NCBI RefSeq assembly: GCF_023242475.1
Contig: NZ_JALJFG010000016.1
Location: 51,739-115,738 of the forward strand
Source of the DNA: Pseudomonas sp. MWU15-20650
GTDB taxonomy: Bacteria > Pseudomonadota > Gammaproteobacteria > Pseudomonadales > Pseudomonadaceae
Length of the DNA: 64,000 nt
Direction of reading: 5' to 3'
The notes under the pieces: model-generated
Seen by the model: the letters and a program-made list of their open reading frames with translations, nothing else
Databases searched by the model: none
What the model was told of the DNA's origin: nothing
Made by a program: the position numbers and the translations under genes
Shown here: piece by piece, positions 9,615-18,900 of the stretch
Layout of the letters: every line of letters begins with the position of its first letter
Position numbering within the stretch: position 1 is the stretch's first letter

Positions 9615-10310
9615 TCAGGCCAGATCGACCAGGACGATCTCACTGTCCTCAATCGCCGTCACCTGCAACACCTGCTCATCCTCAATCGCCACGCCATCTC
9701 GAGCCTGGGCCCTCAAGCCATTGACTTCAATCACGCCAGTGGCCGGTACCAGGTAGGCCCGGCGCCCGCTGTCCAGCCGGTATTCAGCACGTTCACCCGC
9801 TTTCAGGTTCGCCGCCACCAAGCGGGCATCGGCACGAATGCGCAGGCTTTCGCTGTCGCCGGCCTTGCCGCTGGCCAGGGTGACAAACCCCTCCCGGTCA
9901 CCTTTTGGAAACGGCTTGGCGCCCCAGGAGGGCGGTAGGCCCGCCTCATTCGGGATGATCCAGATCTGGAAGATCCGGGTGGGGGTGGCTTCCAGGTTGT
10001 ATTCGCTGTGGGCGATCCCGGTGCCTGCGCTCATCACCTGCACATCGCCAGCCTCGGTACGGCCCTTATTGCCCAGATTGTCGGCATGGCTGATAGCTCC
10101 TTCACGCACGTAGGTGATGATTTCCATGTCGCGGTGCGGGTGCTGGGGGAAGCCGGTGCCGGGTGCAATGATGTCGTCGTTCCACACCCGCAGGTTGCCC
10201 CAGTGCATGCGCTTGGGGTCGTGGTACTCGGCGAACGAAAAGTGATGATGAGCGTCAAGCCAGCCATGATGGGCGCCGCCCAGGGTGTTGAAAGGTCGAA
10301 GTTCAAGCAT
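9615..10310 (-). CDS. Pirin family protein (YhhW/quercetin dioxygenase-like)
   Basis: 231 residues from the ATG at 10310, which has an AGGAG site; the in-frame start 13 codons upstream lacks one. It is a bicupin pirin. The metal-ligand region HPHRDMEIITYVREGAISHA, followed further on by GTGIAHSEYN, is intact (His, His, His, Glu). Pirins of this kind have quercetin 2,3-dioxygenase activity in vitro; the cellular role in bacteria is uncertain. The C-terminal cupin (LVPATGVIEVNG...) is also present. Confidence 0.93.
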   Translation of the reverse strand: MLELRPFNTLGGAHHGWLDAHHHFSFAEYHDPKRMHWGNLRVWNDDIIAPGTGFPQHPHRDMEIITYVREGAISHADNLGNKGRTEAGDVQVMSAGTGIAHSEYNLEATPTRIFQIWIIPNEAGLPPSWGAKPFPKGDREGFVTLASGKAGDSESLRIRADARLVAANLKAGERAEYRLDSGRRAYLVPATGVIEVNGLRAQARDGVAIEDEQVLQVTAIEDSEIVLVDLA

Positions 10311-10529
10311 GATCGTCTCCTGTTGATGCGGCTCATCATCGCGCAGCACATGATCGATAAAAAGCGTAAAAAATGCCTGATTCCTATCCGTTTATTCGAT
10401 GATTAATGCCTGCTTTGACTTTCACTTCATCGCCTAACTGCATGACGTCAAAGCAATTGGCTGGAACTGATCGCCGATTCCGGCGACCATGGCGCATTCG
10501 CCAAAACCAACCTCATCGCTGGAGTCCGC

Positions 10530-12977
10530 GTGCCGCAACAAACGCCTGATTTGCCCCCTGAACTGCTGCCCTTGGCCGAAATGCCCCTGTTGAAACGGCT
10601 TGCTGCCCGTTTGTTTGGCCACGGCCTGACACGCCTGCGTGCCCAACATCGGTTCTCCTGGTTGCACGGCCAAGCAGATGGTTTCCGTAGCGGGCATGAG
10701 GCAGGGGTAGAGTATGGCTATCGGGAAGGCAAGGCCGACGGTATCGAGGAAGGTCGGCAAGTCTTGTTGATCCGGGACTTTCGCCCCGACGAGCACCGTG
10801 CGCCCGGCGTGGATGACAGCCTGTTCGACGACTGGCGGCTGCCGTTGACGGCGCAGTTGAAGGCACGCATGAAAGCCGATGTGGCGCGCCTGCTCGCACC
10901 CCATGCACAGCCAAGCGCGGCGCAATGGAAAATGATCTTCAGCGATACACCTTCCACCTCTGTCATTGCCGGCGCGGGCGCGGGCAAGTCCACTTCCCTG
11001 GTGTTGCGTATCCTGCTGTTGACCCATTACCTGGGCTTCGAGCTGAGTTCGATGACCGTGGTGACGTTCACCCGTGAGTCGCGCAAGGACTTCATCCAGA
11101 AACTCATGGAGATTCTCAGCCTGTGGGGCCACCCCCTTGGCATGAAGGAAGCCCAGGCCGTGGTGCGTACGTTTCACTCACGCATCCTGCCGATGGTGCG
11201 CAGCTTGCCGGGCTTTGAGCGCCTGCAAGCCTTCGAAAACCTCAGTTCGGGTTTCGAGGACGCAGACACTAACCCCTTCGACCTGCGCATCAACGACGCG
11301 CAGCGCCAATTGATGAACGCCTGTTATCACCAGTTGCAGGGGCGGCATGCACGCTTTCGCGAGTTGATTGCACCGTTGGCACGCCACGGGCTGCAGCTCA
11401 AGGAATTGGAGCGCGATCATCCGGATGTACAAAAGCGCGTGGCGGTGACCGAGCTGGCTGCCAAGCGCGATGAAGAACTGTGCGATGTCATCGAAGACTT
11501 GTGGTTTCGCGCCGGCGCCTGGCCGATCCAAGGGATTGAACCCAACCGCCAGACCCTTGAAATCAATGGGTCACACTTTCACTGCCACGGCTATATCCCG
11601 CAGCTGGATGCCTGGGTGGTACTGGGCTTCGACCCGCGGGAAAACGCGCAGATCAGCCGGCCCAATTCAAAGCTATCGGTGCGCGCAGAGTGGGCAGTAA
11701 AACGTACCCTTTTTCAAGCTTTCTGTCGTAAGCCATTGATATGGCTTGATAGTTATGAATCATCCAAGCGTCTTTTGAGCAGCCTGGCGGGAGAGGCCAC
11801 GGCCGGGCCCGGCTTTGATTACAAGGTCAAGGGCGAGCTTGCCTCAGCGCCGTTGCTGGACAGTTTTGTCATGGCGGCCGGGTTTATCGAGAACCTCGGG
11901 TTGGATGTTCCCACCGCCGTTGGCCAGATGCGTTTTGCCAAGGACGATCCTGACCGGTTCTTCTTTGAAGCCCTGGGCATTTTCTGGAAAGCCCTGGAAG
12001 ACCATCTGCTCGATCAAACGCCGCCGATCATGACCTACAACCGAATGTTCTCGCTGTTCGGTGAAAACACTCCTGAAAACCTCAAGCTCCTCAGTGATCC
12101 GCTGCTGCGGCCTATGTCGCACCTGATGATCGACGAATTCCAGGATGTCTCGCCGCAGATCGTTTCGTGGATCCGCGCAAGCCTGCGCGAAATCCGTAGT
12201 CGTGGTCCGGCCATGCACGTGGGGCGCGGGGCGCAGCGCTCTTCGTTGTTATGTGTGGGGGATGACTGGCAGTCGATCTACGGCTGGCGCGGCAGCTCGC
12301 CCAAGTACTTCATGGCGTTCGACCAGGAGTTTGCTTCACCCAGCACCACCCGGGTCATGCTGGGTGAGAACTACCGCAGTCACCAGCACATCATCGATGC
12401 CGCCGAACATATCGTGCGCAGCGCCCCGGCGATCCCTGGCAAGAAGGCCAAGGCCAGTGGCGCCCCCAAGGCGCTGGTGCCGGTCACGGTGCTGGAGCGG
12501 GATGATGCAGCGCTGGGCCGGCAGCTGCTGGAGCGCTATCAGCAGGGCGATACGGTGTTAATGCTTTATCGAAAAAGTAGCGATAAGTTATTGATTCAAG
12601 AGCATATTCAGTATGTGGTTAATCTGGATTCTAGCTTGCCACCCCACGAGCGCAGACTCAAACAGCTGACTTATCACAGCGCCAAGGGCCTGCAGGCGGA
12701 TGCAGTTTTTCTGCTGGGTGATTGCCAGCACGTCACCAGCTCACCGTATAAAAACCAGGTTTACCGCATGGCGGGCCTGGGCAAGGACGGCGACAGCGAG
12801 CCGTATGACAGCGCGCAAAAAGACGAAGTACTGCGCCTGGCCTATGTGGGCATTACGCGAGCGGTCAGCCACTGCTATTGGTATGTAGAGAAGCCGGAAG
12901 GCCAGGGCGTGAATGTGCCCAGGGCCTCCGAACGGGTCGACGGGAAAAAAGCCTTTTTCAACGATCGTCGCAGTTAA
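10530..12977 (+). CDS. UvrD/Rep-like superfamily 1 DNA helicase with N-terminal Gly-x3 repeat
   Basis: 815 residues, GTG start with GGAG upstream. All SF1A motifs are visible: Walker A GAGAGKST (Lys153), motif II MIDEFQDVSPQ, motif III VGDDWQSIYGWRGS, motif IV GENYRS, motif V TYHSAKGLQADAV and motif VI YVGITRA. It unwinds DNA, probably in repair or recombination. Before the helicase core, glycines at 47, 51, 55, 59, 63, 67, 71 and 75 form a perfect Gly-x3 repeat, as in FliH-type helices. A large non-conserved insert (about 215-480) separates motif Ia from motif II. Two patches (about 11690-11780 and 12555-12640) have AT-rich codons unlike the rest of the gene. Confidence 0.9.
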   Translation: MPQQTPDLPPELLPLAEMPLLKRLAARLFGHGLTRLRAQHRFSWLHGQADGFRSGHEAGVEYGYREGKADGIEEGRQVLLIRDFRPDEHRAPGVDDSLFDDWRLPLTAQLKARMKADVARLLAPHAQPSAAQWKMIFSDTPSTSVIAGAGAGKSTSLVLRILLLTHYLGFELSSMTVVTFTRESRKDFIQKLMEILSLWGHPLGMKEAQAVVRTFHSRILPMVRSLPGFERLQAFENLSSGFEDADTNPFDLRINDAQRQLMNACYHQLQGRHARFRELIAPLARHGLQLKELERDHPDVQKRVAVTELAAKRDEELCDVIEDLWFRAGAWPIQGIEPNRQTLEINGSHFHCHGYIPQLDAWVVLGFDPRENAQISRPNSKLSVRAEWAVKRTLFQAFCRKPLIWLDSYESSKRLLSSLAGEATAGPGFDYKVKGELASAPLLDSFVMAAGFIENLGLDVPTAVGQMRFAKDDPDRFFFEALGIFWKALEDHLLDQTPPIMTYNRMFSLFGENTPENLKLLSDPLLRPMSHLMIDEFQDVSPQIVSWIRASLREIRSRGPAMHVGRGAQRSSLLCVGDDWQSIYGWRGSSPKYFMAFDQEFASPSTTRVMLGENYRSHQHIIDAAEHIVRSAPAIPGKKAKASGAPKALVPVTVLERDDAALGRQLLERYQQGDTVLMLYRKSSDKLLIQEHIQYVVNLDSSLPPHERRLKQLTYHSAKGLQADAVFLLGDCQHVTSSPYKNQVYRMAGLGKDGDSEPYDSAQKDEVLRLAYVGITRAVSHCYWYVEKPEGQGVNVPRASERVDGKKAFFNDRRS

Positions 12978-12993
12978 AGGCTGTAGGCCATCA

Positions 12994-13080
12994 ATGTGGG
13001 GCTTGCTCCCGATAGCGGCGGATCAGTCGATACATGAGTTGACTGACACACTGTCATCGAGAGCAAGCCCCCCTCGCACA
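12994..13080. repeat. REPIN, copy 2
   Basis: Same family and same spacer as the copy at 9501, with a shortened left arm (ATGTGGGGCTTGCTCCCGAT) and a degenerate right arm ending CCCCCCTCGCACA-like. It lies between the convergent helicase and the DUF1652-like gene. Confidence 0.88.
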
Positions 13081-13098
13081 CAGGATGTCTAGCAGGCT

Positions 13099-13371
13099 TC
13101 AGGCCCGCAAAGACAGCGGCGGCACAAAGGACTCCAGTTCATCCTCCACCGCTTCGATGATGCGTTCCACGTCAGCGGCGTTCATCACGGTGGCACAGGG
13201 GATGCCGGCGATGGCGATCAACGTCTCGCCGCTGGCGCGGTCGAACAGGCGGGCCACCATGCTGCCGGGGGCGTCCATACTCCCCTCGAAGCCCATCGGA
13301 TGAAAATGCCAGCGCATCAGCTGGCAGGCGTTGGGGAACGTCACTTTGTTCATGTTGCCCACCTTGTTCAT
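13099..13371 (-). CDS. Small DUF1652-like protein
   Basis: 90 residues, ATG at 13371 with an AGGAAG site. The sequence (CQLMRWHFHPMGFEGSMDA, VARLFDRASGETLIAIAGIP and a C-terminal acidic helix VERIIEAVEDELES) resembles the short Pseudomonas DUF1652 proteins, which have no known function. The family match is from memory of the pattern and is moderate. No signal peptide. Confidence 0.75.
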   Translation of the reverse strand: MNKVGNMNKVTFPNACQLMRWHFHPMGFEGSMDAPGSMVARLFDRASGETLIAIAGIPCATVMNAADVERIIEAVEDELESFVPPLSLRA

Positions 13372-13627
13372 TGAGCGCTTCCTTTAGCTCGCGGCAGGGG
13401 CCAAGACCGTCATTGGTCATGGTGTCTAAGCACTTCAAAATAGCATCCGTTCGCAAGTGCAAGGTGATTTTTTCGGCCCGTTCGGCGGTTCTTTTCCTTA
13501 ATTTTGATGTGGATCATGTCTTACTGAAAGTTAGGCAAAAGGCCATTAGTCAGAAGTTCCAGTTGGCCATTGAAGGCGCTGCTGAATTTCGGCACTCTCA
13601 GCCGTTTACCCTGTTGCAGAGCCCTAT

Positions 13628-14437
13628 ATGCCCGACATCGCGCCAGACGATGATAGCCAGAACACCCAAGCCACCGGCGAGTTGGTGCTGCGTCACCACC
13701 TGTGCTGGCGCCATCGCGATCTGGACGGCGTGATGGCTTACTACCACCCCGAAATCCAGTACCACGATTTTTTCCAGAACCGCGTGGTGGGTTACGCCCA
13801 ATTGCGTGAGTACCTGCACGCCAGCATGCCGCGTGAGGCGGATGAGGCCATTGAGCACATTGACCGTATTCGTGCCGATGGTGACACGGCCTTTATCCAG
13901 TACCGCATCACCTTGCGCGGGGGGCAGGGGTTGGTGTCCTTTCGCACCAGTGAGGCCATCACCGTGCGCGATGGGCTGATCTGGCGCGTCAACGAGTACG
14001 CGTCCCTGGTGCATGAGCCGCCGGCCCGTACCCTGCGCCCAACCGTCAGCCGCCTGGGCCTGTCACCTCAGCAGTTGGGGCATATGGCCAACGACTTGCA
14101 GCATTACTTCCAGCAACAGCAGCCCTACCTGGACCCGGCGCTGGACTTGCAACGGGTGGCCAAGGAGTGCGGTTACAGCCGCAATCAGATTTCCTACTTG
14201 CTGAACCAGGTGCTGGGGCAGAGCTTCTACCGTTACGTCAACCAGGCCCGGCTCCAGCACTTGCTGGCTGCGCTGGACAGTGCCACACCGCCCATCAAGG
14301 TCGATGACCTGGCGTTCGCCGCCGGTTTCAATTCCCTGTCGGCGTTCTATAGCGCCTTTCGCCAGCACACCGGCCAATCGCCCAAAGCCTACGTCAAACA
14401 AATTTCCCTGCGTGCACGCGCGCAAGACAGCCCGTAA
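13628..14437 (+). CDS. AraC family regulator with N-terminal SnoaL-like domain
   Basis: 269 residues. The first 130 or so look like an NTF2/SnoaL-type fold (LRHHLCWRHRDLDGVMAYYH, EAITVRDGLIWRVNEYASL), a cone-shaped ligand pocket. Residues 165-262 are an AraC double HTH (LDLQRVAKECGYSRNQISYL; VDDLAFAAGFNSLSAFYSAF; RQHTGQSPKAYVK). The N-terminal domain probably senses a small molecule. The gene ends 49 bases before the FAD amine oxidase gene in the same direction, so that gene is its probable target. Confidence 0.87.
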   Translation: MPDIAPDDDSQNTQATGELVLRHHLCWRHRDLDGVMAYYHPEIQYHDFFQNRVVGYAQLREYLHASMPREADEAIEHIDRIRADGDTAFIQYRITLRGGQGLVSFRTSEAITVRDGLIWRVNEYASLVHEPPARTLRPTVSRLGLSPQQLGHMANDLQHYFQQQQPYLDPALDLQRVAKECGYSRNQISYLLNQVLGQSFYRYVNQARLQHLLAALDSATPPIKVDDLAFAAGFNSLSAFYSAFRQHTGQSPKAYVKQISLRARAQDSP

Positions 14438-14486
14438 CCCCGCGCTCTAGGATCGACCCTATCGAAACGAGGTAGGGGAACCTGGC

Positions 14487-15893
14487 ATGCCGGCATGGCG
14501 CAATATCAGTTTATGGATGGACCAGTTGGACGACCCGCTGCTGGCGCGGCCGGCCCTGGAGCATGACCTGGACGTCAATGTGGCCATTATCGGCGCGGGG
14601 TACACCGGCCTATGGACGGCCTATTACCTCAAGCGCCAGGCCCCGGAGCTGAAAATCGCGATCATCGAGGCGCAAACCGCTGGCTTTGGCGCGTCCGGCC
14701 GCAACGGGGGCTGGCTGATGGGGAACCTGCTGGGGGAAGACCGCCTGTTGGCCGACCTTCCCCCCCAGCAGCGCCGCGCCTCGTTTGACCTGCTGCATGG
14801 GATTCCCGATGAAGTGGCCCAGGTGTTGGCCCTTGAAGGCATTGAGTGCGACTACCGCAAGGGCGGCGCCCTTTACTGCGCCGCGCGCTACCCCGAGCAG
14901 GAAGGCAGCCTGCGTCGTTACCTGGAGAAACTCTACGCCCAGGGCTTGACCGAAGATGACTACCGCTGGTTGAGCCCGCAGCAGTTGGCGGAGCAGATCC
15001 GCATCGCCAGGCCCTATGGCGGTATCTATGCGCCCCATGTGGCGACCATCAACCCGGCCAAGCTGGTACGCGGCCTGGCGCGGGTGGTTGAACGCATGGG
15101 CGTCGCGATTTACGAAAACAGCCCGGTGACCCATTGGCAAGCCGGTAGCCTGCGCACGGCCAAGGCTGGCGTGCGCGCCGCGTGGGTGGTGCCGGCCGTC
15201 GAAGGGTATGCCAATACCTTGCCGCCGCTGGGTCGTTATCAATTGCCGGTTCAAAGCCTGATCGTCGCCACCGAGCCCTTGCCCGCCAGCACTTGGGATG
15301 AAATCGGCCTGAACCATGGCCAGGCGTTTGGCGAGAGCAGCCGCCAGGTCACGTATGGCCAGCGAACGGCCGACAATCGCCTGGTGTTCGGTGCCCGTGG
15401 CGGTTATCAGTTTGCCGGCAAATTGCGCCACAACTTCGATTTGACCGACAGCGAAGTGGCGCTGCGTCGCTATCTGTTCGGCGAGCTCTTCCCACAGTTG
15501 AAGCAGGTGCGGATCACCCACTCCTGGGGCGGTAACCTCGGCATGTCGCGCAATTTCCGACCGCACATGCTCTGCAATCAGCAAACCGGCATCGCGCTCT
15601 GCGGTGGTTATGGCGGGGAGGGCGTAGGCGCCGCCCACCTCGGCGGTCGAACCCTGGCCGACCTGATTCTGGGCCTCGACACGCCGCTGACCCATCAACC
15701 CTGGGTGATGCGTGAGCGTGGCCTGGACGCCCTCAAGGCGTGGGAGCCCGAGCCCTGTCGCTGGCTGGGCTACAACGCGATCATTCGCAGCTTTGTCCAT
15801 GAAGACCAGGTATTGGCCAACCCCAATACTGCTCCTTGGCGCCGCGCATTGGCGACCGGCATCGCCGGTTTCATGGAAGGTTTCATGCACTAG
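14487..15893 (+). CDS. FAD-dependent amine oxidoreductase (DAO superfamily, PuuB-like)
   Basis: 468 residues, with AGGGGAA before the ATG. The N-terminal dinucleotide-binding motif is VAIIGAGYTGLWTAYYLKRQ, followed by GFGASGRNGGWLMG. The C-terminal FAD contact region is GGYGGEGVGAAHLGGRTLAD. This matches the glycine/D-amino acid oxidase superfamily and, within it, gamma-glutamylputrescine oxidase-like enzymes, which oxidise an amine to an aldehyde with release of ammonia. The PotF-like binding protein next door supports an amine or polyamine substrate; the exact substrate is an inference. Confidence 0.87.
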   Translation: MPAWRNISLWMDQLDDPLLARPALEHDLDVNVAIIGAGYTGLWTAYYLKRQAPELKIAIIEAQTAGFGASGRNGGWLMGNLLGEDRLLADLPPQQRRASFDLLHGIPDEVAQVLALEGIECDYRKGGALYCAARYPEQEGSLRRYLEKLYAQGLTEDDYRWLSPQQLAEQIRIARPYGGIYAPHVATINPAKLVRGLARVVERMGVAIYENSPVTHWQAGSLRTAKAGVRAAWVVPAVEGYANTLPPLGRYQLPVQSLIVATEPLPASTWDEIGLNHGQAFGESSRQVTYGQRTADNRLVFGARGGYQFAGKLRHNFDLTDSEVALRRYLFGELFPQLKQVRITHSWGGNLGMSRNFRPHMLCNQQTGIALCGGYGGEGVGAAHLGGRTLADLILGLDTPLTHQPWVMRERGLDALKAWEPEPCRWLGYNAIIRSFVHEDQVLANPNTAPWRRALATGIAGFMEGFMH

Positions 15894-16020
15894 TCGTTTC
15901 ACTCACACGGGGAAACCCCATGAGCATCACTCACGCAAGACCTGTGTATTGACCCTGTAACGCTTTGATCCTTGATCGCCTGCCATAAAAACAGCCCTAA
16001 AACCGCCAGGAAATCGAACC

Positions 16021-17100
16021 ATGAAAGCCATTGCCCTGTTGCCCTTGATGTGGGTCGCCTGTATCAGCCAGGCTGCCGAGACAGTGAAAATCTACAACTG
16101 GTCGGACTACATTGCGCCGGACACCACCAAGAACTTCCAGAAAGAAACCGGTATCGGCTTCACTTACGACGTGTACGACAGCAACGAAACCCTAGACGGC
16201 AAGTTGATGACCGGTAAATCCGGCTACGACGTGGTGTTCCCGTCCAACCATTTCATGGCTCGGCAGATCCAGGGCGGCGCCCTGAAAAAGCTCGACAAGC
16301 GCCAGTTGCCAAACTGGAAGAACCTCAACCCGGTACTGCTCAAGGCCCTGGAAAACAACGACCCGGGCAATGCCCATGGCTTCCCGTACCTGTGGGGCAG
16401 CACCGGCATCGGCTACAACATCGACAAGGTCAAGGCGGTACTGGGTGACAACGCCCCGGTGGACTCCTGGGACCTGATCTTCAAGCCGGAAAACATGGCC
16501 AAGTTGCACAAGTGCGGGGTGGCGATCCTCGACAATGGCCCGGAGTTGCTGCCGGCCGCGCTCAACTACCTGGGCTTGCCGCACCACAGCAAAAAGGCTG
16601 AAGACTACAAAAAAGCCGAAGACCTGCTGATGAAAGTGCGGCCTTACGTGGCGTACTTCCACTCCTCGAAATACACCGCCGACCTGGCCAACGGTGATAT
16701 CTGCGTGGCTGTCGGCTTTTCCGGCGACATCCTGCAGGCCGAAGGCCGTGCCAGGGAAGCCAAGAACGGCGTGAACATCGGCTACAACATTCCCAAGGAA
16801 GGCGCCGCCATCTGGTTCGACATGGTGGCCATGCCCGCCGACGCGCCTGACGAAAAAGCCGGCTATGCCTTCATGAACTACCTGCTGCGCCCGCCAGTCA
16901 TGGCCAGCATTACCAACTACGTGCACTACGCCAACGGCAACGCCGCAGCCGACAGCCTGCTGGACCCGGCGATCAAGGCGGACACCAAGGTCTACCCGAG
17001 CCCGGAAATGATGGGCAAGTTGTTTGCGCTGCAAGCCATGCCGTTGAACATCGACCGTGTTCGTACGCGGGTGTGGAATAGCATTCGTACTGGCCGCTGA
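16021..17100 (+). CDS. Polyamine-type periplasmic binding protein (PotF/SpuD-like)
   Basis: 359 residues with a cleavable signal peptide (MKAIALLPLMWVACISQAAE). The mature start VKIYNWSDYIAPDTTKNFQK is the PotF/SpuD signature, and YDVVFPSNHFMARQIQGGAL and PYLWGSTGIGYNIDKVKAVL follow. Such proteins bind putrescine, spermidine or related amines for an ABC importer. No ATPase or permease genes lie beside it, so it would have to share another transporter. It is 127 bases behind the amine oxidase and probably in the same operon. Confidence 0.92.
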   Translation: MKAIALLPLMWVACISQAAETVKIYNWSDYIAPDTTKNFQKETGIGFTYDVYDSNETLDGKLMTGKSGYDVVFPSNHFMARQIQGGALKKLDKRQLPNWKNLNPVLLKALENNDPGNAHGFPYLWGSTGIGYNIDKVKAVLGDNAPVDSWDLIFKPENMAKLHKCGVAILDNGPELLPAALNYLGLPHHSKKAEDYKKAEDLLMKVRPYVAYFHSSKYTADLANGDICVAVGFSGDILQAEGRAREAKNGVNIGYNIPKEGAAIWFDMVAMPADAPDEKAGYAFMNYLLRPPVMASITNYVHYANGNAAADSLLDPAIKADTKVYPSPEMMGKLFALQAMPLNIDRVRTRVWNSIRTGR

Positions 17101-17361
17101 TGTTTAAAAATGGTGTGCTCGATTAGTTTGAATGAGTTCCCGTTATATTGATTCGAAGGGTTTCATTGGTTATTCGTCACACGATGTTATACATGCAGGC
17201 TGGAAAATATTTATATTAAAGTGGAAGGTGGCGAGCAGCCGCGAATACAACAATCGCAACACATGCCGGCTGGCATTTAAAAAAGCCAGCCGGTTCTGCG
17301 CGGTGGTTATTGCTTGCTGGCTTCATCAGGAACTTTAACTTTTATATATAAGGCAACCCAT
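17101..17361. other. AT-rich intergenic stretch with a hairpin
   Basis: About 260 bases, lower in GC than the surroundings. A perfect 9-bp inverted repeat (CCGGCTGGC at 17266-17274, GCCAGCCGG at 17285-17293) surrounds an A-rich loop. There is no U run after it. It may end the amine operon or lie in the leader of the next gene. Confidence 0.45.
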
Positions 17362-17847
17362 ATGTCATCTATAGAAAGTCTCCCCGTAGGCGGAACCTGG
17401 ACCTATCCCGCGCCCCCTAGCACCGCACGTCCAACCTTGCGTGGCACAGACCAAAGTGAGCGGCTGGAGGCTGTTCGCGGCCAGGACTCGGTCATTATCG
17501 GCGGTGGCGGTGGCGATCAACTGGTAGGGAGTGTGGGCCGTAATAGCTTCAAGTATGAGAATGGCAGCGACTCAGTGGCCAGTAATCCAGACCGGATTTT
17601 AAACTTCAATCCCAAGCACGACAGGATTGACGTGTCCAAGATGCTCAAGCATTCGAAGATAACAGACATCAAACGCACTGACGGTCCACCCCAACAGGTC
17701 GGGGATATGCAATTGACGTATCTACGACCTGAGGAAGTGGGTGTGCTGAAGATTAAGCTTGAGCCCAAAGGCGAGGATTTCACGGTGTATGTCGACGGCG
17801 TTCATTTGACGGAAAAAAACATCAAGTTATTTAATAAAACCAAATAG
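17362..17847 (+). CDS. Small RTX-like protein, possible type I secretion substrate
   Basis: 161 residues from the ATG at 17362, preceded by AAGG. There is no signal peptide. A degenerate RTX turn (VIIGGGGGDQLVGSVGRNSF, about 45-64) is followed by DRILNFNPKHDRIDVSKMLK. That stretch matches the end of the RTX domain in serralysins, where '...I.DF..G.DKIDLS' is typical; compare [16 protein letters not shown] in the aprX product downstream. The C-terminus (VHLTEKNIKLFNKTK) lacks the usual DxVA-like ending. The gene is AT-rich and lies alone between the PotF-like gene and a convergent LuxR gene, so recent acquisition or decay from a longer RTX protein is possible. Confidence 0.7.
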   Translation: MSSIESLPVGGTWTYPAPPSTARPTLRGTDQSERLEAVRGQDSVIIGGGGGDQLVGSVGRNSFKYENGSDSVASNPDRILNFNPKHDRIDVSKMLKHSKITDIKRTDGPPQQVGDMQLTYLRPEEVGVLKIKLEPKGEDFTVYVDGVHLTEKNIKLFNKTK

Positions 17848-17915
17848 CACTGGGTTCAGTGCTGCTAGCGCTCAAGGGAGGCATGCCAATTTTTCCGACT
17901 TGAGCGCTTATTGGG

Positions 17916-18701
17916 TCAAGGGTTTTCCAAGTCATGCCCCAACGACTGGATAAACAACGAAAACAACTCCGGCTGTGACGAAATATCCAGCTTGGCATAC
18001 AGGTGCCGACGGTGCACCTTGACCGTATCCGGTGAGATACTCAGCCGTTCGGCCATGGCCTTGGAAGAAAACCCACGCAGCACCAGCCGGGCCACTTCCA
18101 GTTCGCGGTCCGAGAGCACGCCGCTGCCGAAATGGCTCAAGGCATCCCTGATCTGGCTCTCCATAGCGGGCGTGCGCTGGGTGCTTTGCTGCCAATGCTG
18201 TTGCATCAATGGCAGCACCCACGCCGCCAGCGTGGTCATCAACCCGGTTTCTTCAAAGCTGAACCGCCGCTGCATGCCCAGTGACAAGGACAAGGTCCCC
18301 GTGCCGGGCAATTGCAGGATGAATTGCACCTCATCTTCCAGCACGTTGTCGCGGAAGTAGTTGAGGAAGTATTCACTCTGGCGAAAATGATCCGGTGCCA
18401 CTTCCTCCAGGCGGTACACGCCGCTGGCATAGTTATCGCGATACGCCTGGTAAAACGGGTCGATCAGGTACAAACCGTTGAGGTACACCAGCATCGACGC
18501 CGGTTTGCTGCTGGGCTGGGCGTCGTATTCCTCCAGGGCTTGAGGCGGGCCGTCCAGGGGGTAGAAAATCGCCAGGGCGTTATCGAACGGCAGGCATTGG
18601 TGCAGCAACAGCACCAACTGTTTCCAGAAGCGCTCGGTACCGATCTGTGACAGGGTGCGCCCCAGCCCTGCATGCATGCCGATTTCCCTGAACAGGCTCA
18701 T
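17916..18701 (-). CDS. LuxR family transcriptional regulator
   Basis: 261 residues from the ATG at 18701, which has a GGGAG site; two upstream in-frame ATGs (18719, 18734) lack one. The C-terminal LuxR HTH is clear (LSDRELEVARLVLRGFSSKA; MAERLSISPDTVKVHRRHLY; AKLDISSQPELFSLF). The N-terminal 190 residues have no recognised AHL-binding motif. It is divergent from the APC permease at 18901 and most probably regulates it. Confidence 0.9.
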   Translation of the reverse strand: MSLFREIGMHAGLGRTLSQIGTERFWKQLVLLLHQCLPFDNALAIFYPLDGPPQALEEYDAQPSSKPASMLVYLNGLYLIDPFYQAYRDNYASGVYRLEEVAPDHFRQSEYFLNYFRDNVLEDEVQFILQLPGTGTLSLSLGMQRRFSFEETGLMTTLAAWVLPLMQQHWQQSTQRTPAMESQIRDALSHFGSGVLSDRELEVARLVLRGFSSKAMAERLSISPDTVKVHRRHLYAKLDISSQPELFSLFIQSLGHDLENP

Positions 18702-18900
18702 GTAACAGGCTCCCGCCATCAAAAGGTTGGCCAAGGGTTCGGCTTTTAGCCGGTGTCGTCAAGGGGAGTACGCCAATAGGGGAATTGGCCTGCACCCGGC
18801 AGGCGTTTAACGTCGCCATTACCCAGCGGGAAACATATCCCGCATACGTCCCACTTTTCGTTTCTGCCTCCTACCAAAAACAACGACAGAGGATAACGAT

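Noticed and set aside
15920..15952. 10-codon frame (MSITHARPVY) after the amine oxidase gene
   Set aside because: It has a GGGGA site but is too short to support; perhaps a remnant or leader.
17132..17338. 68-codon plus-strand frame in the AT-rich gap
   Set aside because: No ribosome-binding site and it crosses the 17266-17293 hairpin.
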